Assembly: GCA_963678705.1 (NCBI GenBank)
Contig: OY783204.1
Location: 19,106,759 to 19,170,758, forward strand
From: Panorpa germanica
Lineage: Eukaryota; Arthropoda; Insecta; Mecoptera; Panorpidae
DNA length: 64,000 bases
Direction of reading: 5' to 3'
The position numbers were made by a program, and so were the translations under genes. Shown one piece after another: positions 59,345 through 64,000 of the stretch (positions are counted from its first letter, which is position 1; each line of letters opens with the position of its first letter). The notes below the pieces were generated by a model, which was not told the DNA's origin, did no database searches, and was given only the letters and a program-made list of their open reading frames with translations.

Positions 59345-59815
59345 TGCAACATTAAGTATCGTATACACATACGTGCGACTTAAACATGTGACAAAACTCA
59401 GTTCTTTAAAGGGTCTATTGTATTGGGTCTATTGCTGAGAACCCATTACAAGCGTATACACCGGTATTTTCTTTTATCCAATTTATTAAACTTATACATA
59501 TTTCATTTGTTCATTTAAACATCATTTATTCAAATTATTTTTATTTATTTATTAAACACAACTAAAAAAACATCAACACACACGCAATTCTTTTACAAGT
59601 ACTGACGAAGAATTGGAACATTTTTGTTTCATAAAAATACTACCTAGAATTTTTAAAATACCATAAGTAAGGATTTTATTAGTGTTGCACTAGTCTGTAC
59701 ATTAAAAGTACAACACATTTAGTACACTCATGTCCAAATAATGTCAAGTTATGAATGAAAATATATAAATGTTGAATGTCGCATGTTTATGTCACACCAG
59801 TCTGTCTGTTCGGAA
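59345..59815 (+). repeat. ~500-bp dispersed repeat, copy 2
   Basis: Direct-orientation partner of 57965-58500, about 1.35 kb downstream. Similarity is patchy but in the same order throughout. Confidence 0.7.
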
Positions 59816-60147
59816 CATTATGCAGTGCACACGATATTGAACAGACAGTGCAAAAAGAATAGTGTGGAATGAAATCATGAAAAGAAAATGCCATTACATT
59901 TTGCAATTTATTTTTACGTCTTTTCAATGGACTAATTTAGCCAAAATTATCCTCTTTGATTTCGGCCGAAGTTATGAGACCTGTTTTGTGACTTATTTAA
60001 ATTCAATATATGGCGATACAGTGAGTGAGAGCAATCTTAATTGATCCAGGACCAGAGCTATACTACCTGTGTTTTTATTATTATTTTTTTTTTTTTTTTT
60101 TTTACATTTATTTACTTATTTGCGTTGACTTTCTTTCGTCACAGCCA

Positions 60148-60660
60148 CCATCAAACATTTTTTATACATATAATTTTACATATTTCTAAATATTTCAATA
60201 ATTCACTAATTAATTTTGAATCACTTAACAAAAATTTAGTATTAACTGGAAAAGTTTTAATCACATCTAATATATCACTATTCAATTTTGATCTTTCTAA
60301 ACTATAATTTATGCATTCAAATATAATATGATAAAAAGTTCCTTCTTCACCACATTGACATCTATCGTCAGATTTAATATTAATTTTGTACAGGTGAGCT
60401 GGAGTTTTGCAATGAAACCATCTAAACCATCTCTTCTTACTTAAATTTGGATGTAACATATAATAATCTCTTCCTTTTAACTGACTTTTGTTAATGAAAT
60501 CTGTGTTTCTCAAATTGAAGTTTAATTTTTTGATTATATTAAAAATTTCATATGAAGGTAATTTCACTTTCATCTCAATTTCTAAATTTATTGATTCCTT
60601 TGCCAATTTATCCGCAATTTCGTTGCCTCTTATTCCACAATGTCCTGGTATCTACATATT
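60148..60660 (-). pseudogene. LINE RNase H end and C-terminal tail
   Basis: The minus strand at 60660-60607 reads M-stop-IPGHCGIRGNEIADKLA, the end of the LINE RNase H domain with its last catalytic Asp. The frame then stays open for about 150 codons: KESINLEIEMKVKLPSY, KKRWFRWFHCKTPAHLYKIN, KSDDRCQCGEEGTFYHIIFE with C, to the end. The C-x-C...H...C segment is intact. This is the best copy of a tail family also found at 20830, 31565 and 61805. The 3' T-run on plus (60084-60103) lies downstream and would be the A-tail. Confidence 0.8.
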
Positions 60661-60722
60661 AAATATATGTACATAATCAAATTATTATTTAATTAATTTG
60701 ATTATATACATATATTTAATAT
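60656..60722. repeat. 29-bp AT-rich hairpin, one mismatch
   Basis: Arms 60656-60684 and 60694-60722 are complementary at 28 of 29 positions around a 9-base loop, directly at the broken 5' edge of the LINE fragment. Confidence 0.6.
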
Positions 60723-60814
60723 ATTTAACAGCGGTTTATTATACATACATATATGAGGCTACGTTACCACAAAAACTGTTATGAAGTGACAGAACACAGC
60801 ATCAAAAATGAGCC

Positions 60815-60850
60815 GACGTTAAATAAATTAAATTAAAAAAAAACATTAAC
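60815..60850 (+). repeat. SINE 3'-end fragment
   Basis: 'gagccgacgttaaataaatt' plus an A-run is the tail of the SINE family in plus orientation. Confidence 0.5.
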
Positions 60851-61586
60851 ATAGTAACATACCCGATACTCAACTTTAATTACAACAGCGTATTTCTGTC
60901 GCTGTACAGAAAAACGTTAAAAGGTTAAACTCTAATATTACTACGACCATATTTGCGACCTCTTGCATAAAAGTTTAACCGAATGTATGTTTTATTATTA
61001 TTGGAAACTTTATTATTTGTTTATGCCTATGAAAGTCAAATTATTTTAAATGAACTCTAAAATTAAATTTCGTCGAGTAATATATCAATATAACCTTCAT
61101 AATTGCATAAGTACAGAACGACTTGCCAATTATATGCATTTTGAATGTGTCGTATGACCGACAAGTTGAAATGCAAACCAACCACAATATAAAAACACAA
61201 ACATTTGTTCTGTACAAAAATAAAACATTATTATTTCTTCTGGCAAATCATTCGTGTTCGCAAAGAGGGCAAATTGTCCTTTACATGACGAATTCCAGAG
61301 GGCACATTGCATATTATTGGCAAAACGTACACTATTAAAAAAAAAAATTCTGAAGCATATTTTTTAACATATTGAAAAAGAAAATGTTGATCCTGTTTAT
61401 TGATTTTCATAACATATTAGCTTTTATATCTCTTTATATATATGATTTTAATTCAATAAAATAATTCGTAATTTTATTTTAAATTTTAATTCCACTTTTA
61501 AATTGAAATATTTAACTCGTTATTATATATTAATTTTAAATATAACAACAAATAATTTTTCAGATAAACTGACTTAAAAATATATT
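60851..61586. other. AT-rich spacer without recognised feature
   Basis: No supported gene or repeat. Confidence 0.35.
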
Positions 61587-61680
61587 TTGGCGAGGACACC
61601 AAAAGTCTTAGGATTTTTTTCTCTACGAAATAGGAAATTTTCAAAAACTTTTCTGGCCCGTTTTCGAACTAGCACACAAA
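61587..61680 (+). repeat. Repeat shared with 40795-40885
   Basis: See the match through 'gaggacacc...agtcttaggat' and 'gttttcgaactagcacacaa'. Confidence 0.5.
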
Positions 61681-61804
61681 TTCAGTACATTTTGACATTT
61701 ATTTGTTATAGTCACTATCAAACATTTTTTATATACATTTTATTTGAAATTTATAATTCTAATTTGGTATTATCTAAATATTTACAATATATAAATATAT
61801 AATA

Positions 61805-61965
61805 TATATAACTCACTAATTAATTTTGAATCATTTAACAAAAATTTAGTATTAACAGAGAAAATTTTAATCACATCTAATATTTCACTATTAAATTTTG
61901 ATCTTTGTAAACTATAATTTGTGCATTCAAATATAATATGACAAATTCCCAATTCGCCACATTAT
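61805..61965 (-). pseudogene. LINE C-terminal tail fragment
   Basis: Almost identical in order to 60195-60355 ('taattttgaatcatttaaca', 'tttagtattaacagag', 'cattcaaatataatatga'). Truncated after the Cys motif. Confidence 0.65.
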
Positions 61966-62904
61966 TAAATATACATAATAAATAAATTAATATAATTTAT
62001 TAGAATTATATAAATTTAAATAAATTGAAACAAAAATTCTAATTTATTATGTATCTTAAAAATAATTCATACACTCGGTTCTTAATTTTAATATGCATTT
62101 GTATTACATTTAAATTTAAATTTGTATTAAATTTAACATTTTTACATTTTTAACAGTGTACTTATGCAATTATGAAGGTTATTGAAATCATTAGTCTATG
62201 TAATTTATTTTTAGATATGATTTAAAATACGTTGACTTTCATAGTTTACAAAAATACCTTAAACCTTATACTGCAAATCACAAATGTGTTCGTTTCATTT
62301 TCTTGCCGTGAATCAAACAATCAAAACAGTCAAAACTGTTCTAACTTATTTCTCTACAATATATCAGTTTTTGAAAAAAATTTAGAACCGTTCTCGAGAT
62401 ATACGTTAATGCCTTTTTTTAATTTGAAAGGTCTTGTTAAATGTTAAATATATTCACTTCTACTAATAATATATCACCTGATAGCTGGTCAAAACAATTG
62501 AAATCTTGTAATTAAATGTGAATAATCATTTCCTGTAGTTGAATCTTTCATTTCAAAATTACATATTACTAAAAAAGTAATGATTTAGCATTTTAACGAG
62601 AAAAATAAAATTGATTATTTACCTTTGCTTGCTTCGTTTACATTGAACACCTACCCGGATTTCTTATAAATATATTTCCAGATATCTTTGTCAGTTATTT
62701 TAATTTTTATTTAATTTTTCGGCGCCTGATAATGTAAACAATAACGAACCTGAAAAATGTTTATTGTTTATACATTTATTATATTAATTTTAAGATTTTC
62801 AAGTAAATATTTATTACGATCTGCTTTATTGAGGCTAGAAAAACATTAAGATTAAGGTGAAAAGTCTTATCGAAGGTTATATTATACATACTCACAGTAT
62901 AGAG
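61966..62904. other. AT-rich spacer without recognised feature
   Basis: No supported gene or repeat. The last eight bases (gtatagag, 62897-62904) may be half of a hAT target duplication. Confidence 0.4.
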
Positions 62905-64000
62905 CAATGATACTCAACCTTTTTTGTCTTCGGGCCACATACATATATTTGTAAAGCTACGCGGGCTGCAGCACTAAACTGGTATTGCGAAAAAAATCAT
63001 GAAACCCCCCACCTTGCGTTTCTTAGGAAAACAAATTGAGATATTAAAAATTATAAAGTAAAACGGAATAATAATACATATATCACTTATCATTATCAGC
63101 TTACGGTTCCTTAAAAATTACGATAGTGAAAAAGCAAAACTCAAAAGTAACATGTATCCAAGCGTTTATTTCAAAATTACCTAGTGTGATTTTTGACATT
63201 GAGATAAATTTTCAACAATTTTGGATAATTCGGGTTTATAATTGCTGCATGCTACCCTCAATACGTCATCAAGGTGAGAATCAGTAAGTCGATTCCTGTA
63301 TACGTTTTTTGCATATTTCATTTTGGAATATGATGATTCACAAAGATATGTTGATGCAAACAATGTGAGGAGCAGGAAAGCACAATTTTTTACAGTCTTG
63401 TATTTTTCAGGAACTAATTTCCAAAAATGGATGTACTCCTTTCCCTCTCTTTTTTCTTCAAAAATAGCTTTCAGATTAGTATCGTTCTTAAATTCAATAA
63501 ATTCGTCAAAAAGCCCTGCATAATCATATCCCAATGCAGCTAAATTTGTTATATTGGCTATTTCTAGGTGCCAGGGATTTTCTATAAGTAACAAACAATT
63601 CTTGACTCGACGTAAATCCTGAAATCTGCTCTTAAATTCCTTAGCTAAGGCAGATAAATAATTTAAAAATATCGTATAGTTTTCTTCAGAAACATGTATA
63701 CCATCTTGCTTAGCTTTTACTACAGTTGGAAAGTTATGCAATACTTGGTTCTTTATTTCTTCGTGGTAGATGCTTAATTTCTCTTCAAAAGCAAATACTT
63801 TATTCGCCATCTGCGAAATGATTTTATTTTCACCCTGTAAGCCACGATTGAGTTCATTAAGTTTTTCTGTGATATCACACAAAAAAGCTAAAAGACACCA
63901 CCATCCATCATTATTAAGTTCGCTGTAAATTTTACTATTTTGCTGTAAAAACAAAATTATTTCATGCCTCAAAGAATAAAACCGTTCCAGAACTTTCCCT
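62905..64000 (-). mobile_element. hAT transposon, left end, cut by the window edge
   Basis: CAATGATACTCAACCTTTTT at 62905 followed by 'cgggccacat' is a hAT terminus of the CAGTGGTTCTCAACC type. The transposase frame ends 63181, so 276 bp of 3' flank lie between. The other end is beyond 64000. Confidence 0.75.
63181..64000 (-). CDS. hAT transposase (GTF2IRD2/ZBED-like), partial, open to the edge
   Basis: The frame is open from the window edge: GKVLERFYSLRHEIILFLQQ begins at about 63999, upstream of the apparent start at 63972, which is not an ATG. Conserved features follow: CDITEKLNELNRGLQGENK, a helical region, FASTYLCESSYSKMKYAKN with VYRNRLTD, then the stop at 63181. That is the hAT C-terminal dimerisation signature. 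About 273 residues are visible of an expected ~600. No stop or frameshift occurs in this part, unlike the hAT at 49.6 kb. The two share about 30-40% similarity by eye and are separate lineages. It may be a recently active or functional copy. Confidence 0.85.
   Translation of the reverse strand, partial: GKVLERFYSLRHEIILFLQQNSKIYSELNNDGWWCLLAFLCDITEKLNELNRGLQGENKIISQMANKVFAFEEKLSIYHEEIKNQVLHNFPTVVKAKQDGIHVSEENYTIFLNYLSALAKEFKSRFQDLRRVKNCLLLIENPWHLEIANITNLAALGYDYAGLFDEFIEFKNDTNLKAIFEEKREGKEYIHFWKLVPEKYKTVKNCAFLLLTLFASTYLCESSYSKMKYAKNVYRNRLTDSHLDDVLRVACSNYKPELSKIVENLSQCQKSH

Noticed and set aside
1-64000. CRISPR arrays, prokaryotic operons, phage or integrated virus
   Set aside because: No evenly spaced short repeats, no Shine-Dalgarno-led gene runs, and no viral protein motifs; the window is a eukaryotic locus.

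Overview
This is a nuclear, AT-rich insect-type genomic window. The evidence is spliced genes with GT/AG introns, AATAAA poly(A) signals, a cytosolic Hsp90 ending in MEEVD, a eukaryotic tRNA gene without encoded CCA, and many decayed animal transposons (hAT, mariner, Tc1, PIF/Harbinger-like, Helitron, LINE, SINE). The order within insects cannot be fixed from the sequence alone.

Host genes occupy only a small part. (1) At 4968-5580 (+) there may be the last coding exon and 3' UTR of a gene whose body lies to the left of the window; this is tentative. (2) At 10935-15380 (+) lies the cytosolic Hsp90 (Hsp83) gene: a non-coding first exon behind a TATA box, a 5'-UTR intron, a short coding exon, one coding intron, and a long last exon, for 721 aa. 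Perfect or near-perfect heat shock elements occur at about 260, 730 and 940 bp upstream of the start site, with a weaker one beside the TATA box. (3) At 17244-18839 (-), convergent with Hsp90, is a five-exon gene for an alpha/gamma-adaptin-binding protein p34 (AAGAB) homologue, 267 aa. It has a predicted alternative last exon with its own poly(A) signal. (4) At 19030-19101 (+) is a tRNA-Thr(TGT), about 190 bp from the AAGAB start.

The rest is mobile-element debris in AT-rich spacer. 0-16 kb: a Helitron, five copies of a ~640 bp MITE with AATGGGCTTGTGTCC ends, and a Harbinger-like MITE. 20-31 kb: a ~1.06 kb element with ~290 bp inverted arms and a Cys-rich coding remnant, a Harbinger-like MITE, and a near-palindromic foldback element. 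31-39 kb: a hAT with a nested MITE and LINE debris inside it, a Jockey-type LINE tail, LINE RNase H remnants and a second Helitron. 40-57 kb: a full-length SINE with 12-bp target duplication, hairpins, two mariner relics, a complete-ended 1430-bp hAT with 8-bp target duplication, a Tc1 relic and two more Harbinger-like MITEs. 57-64 kb: a duplicated ~500 bp repeat, LINE RNase H tails, and a second hAT transposase running off the right edge.

I see no bacterial-type system, CRISPR array or virus. The points most worth following are the Hsp90 heat-shock-element array, the alternative AAGAB terminus, and the long-arm Cys-motif element.
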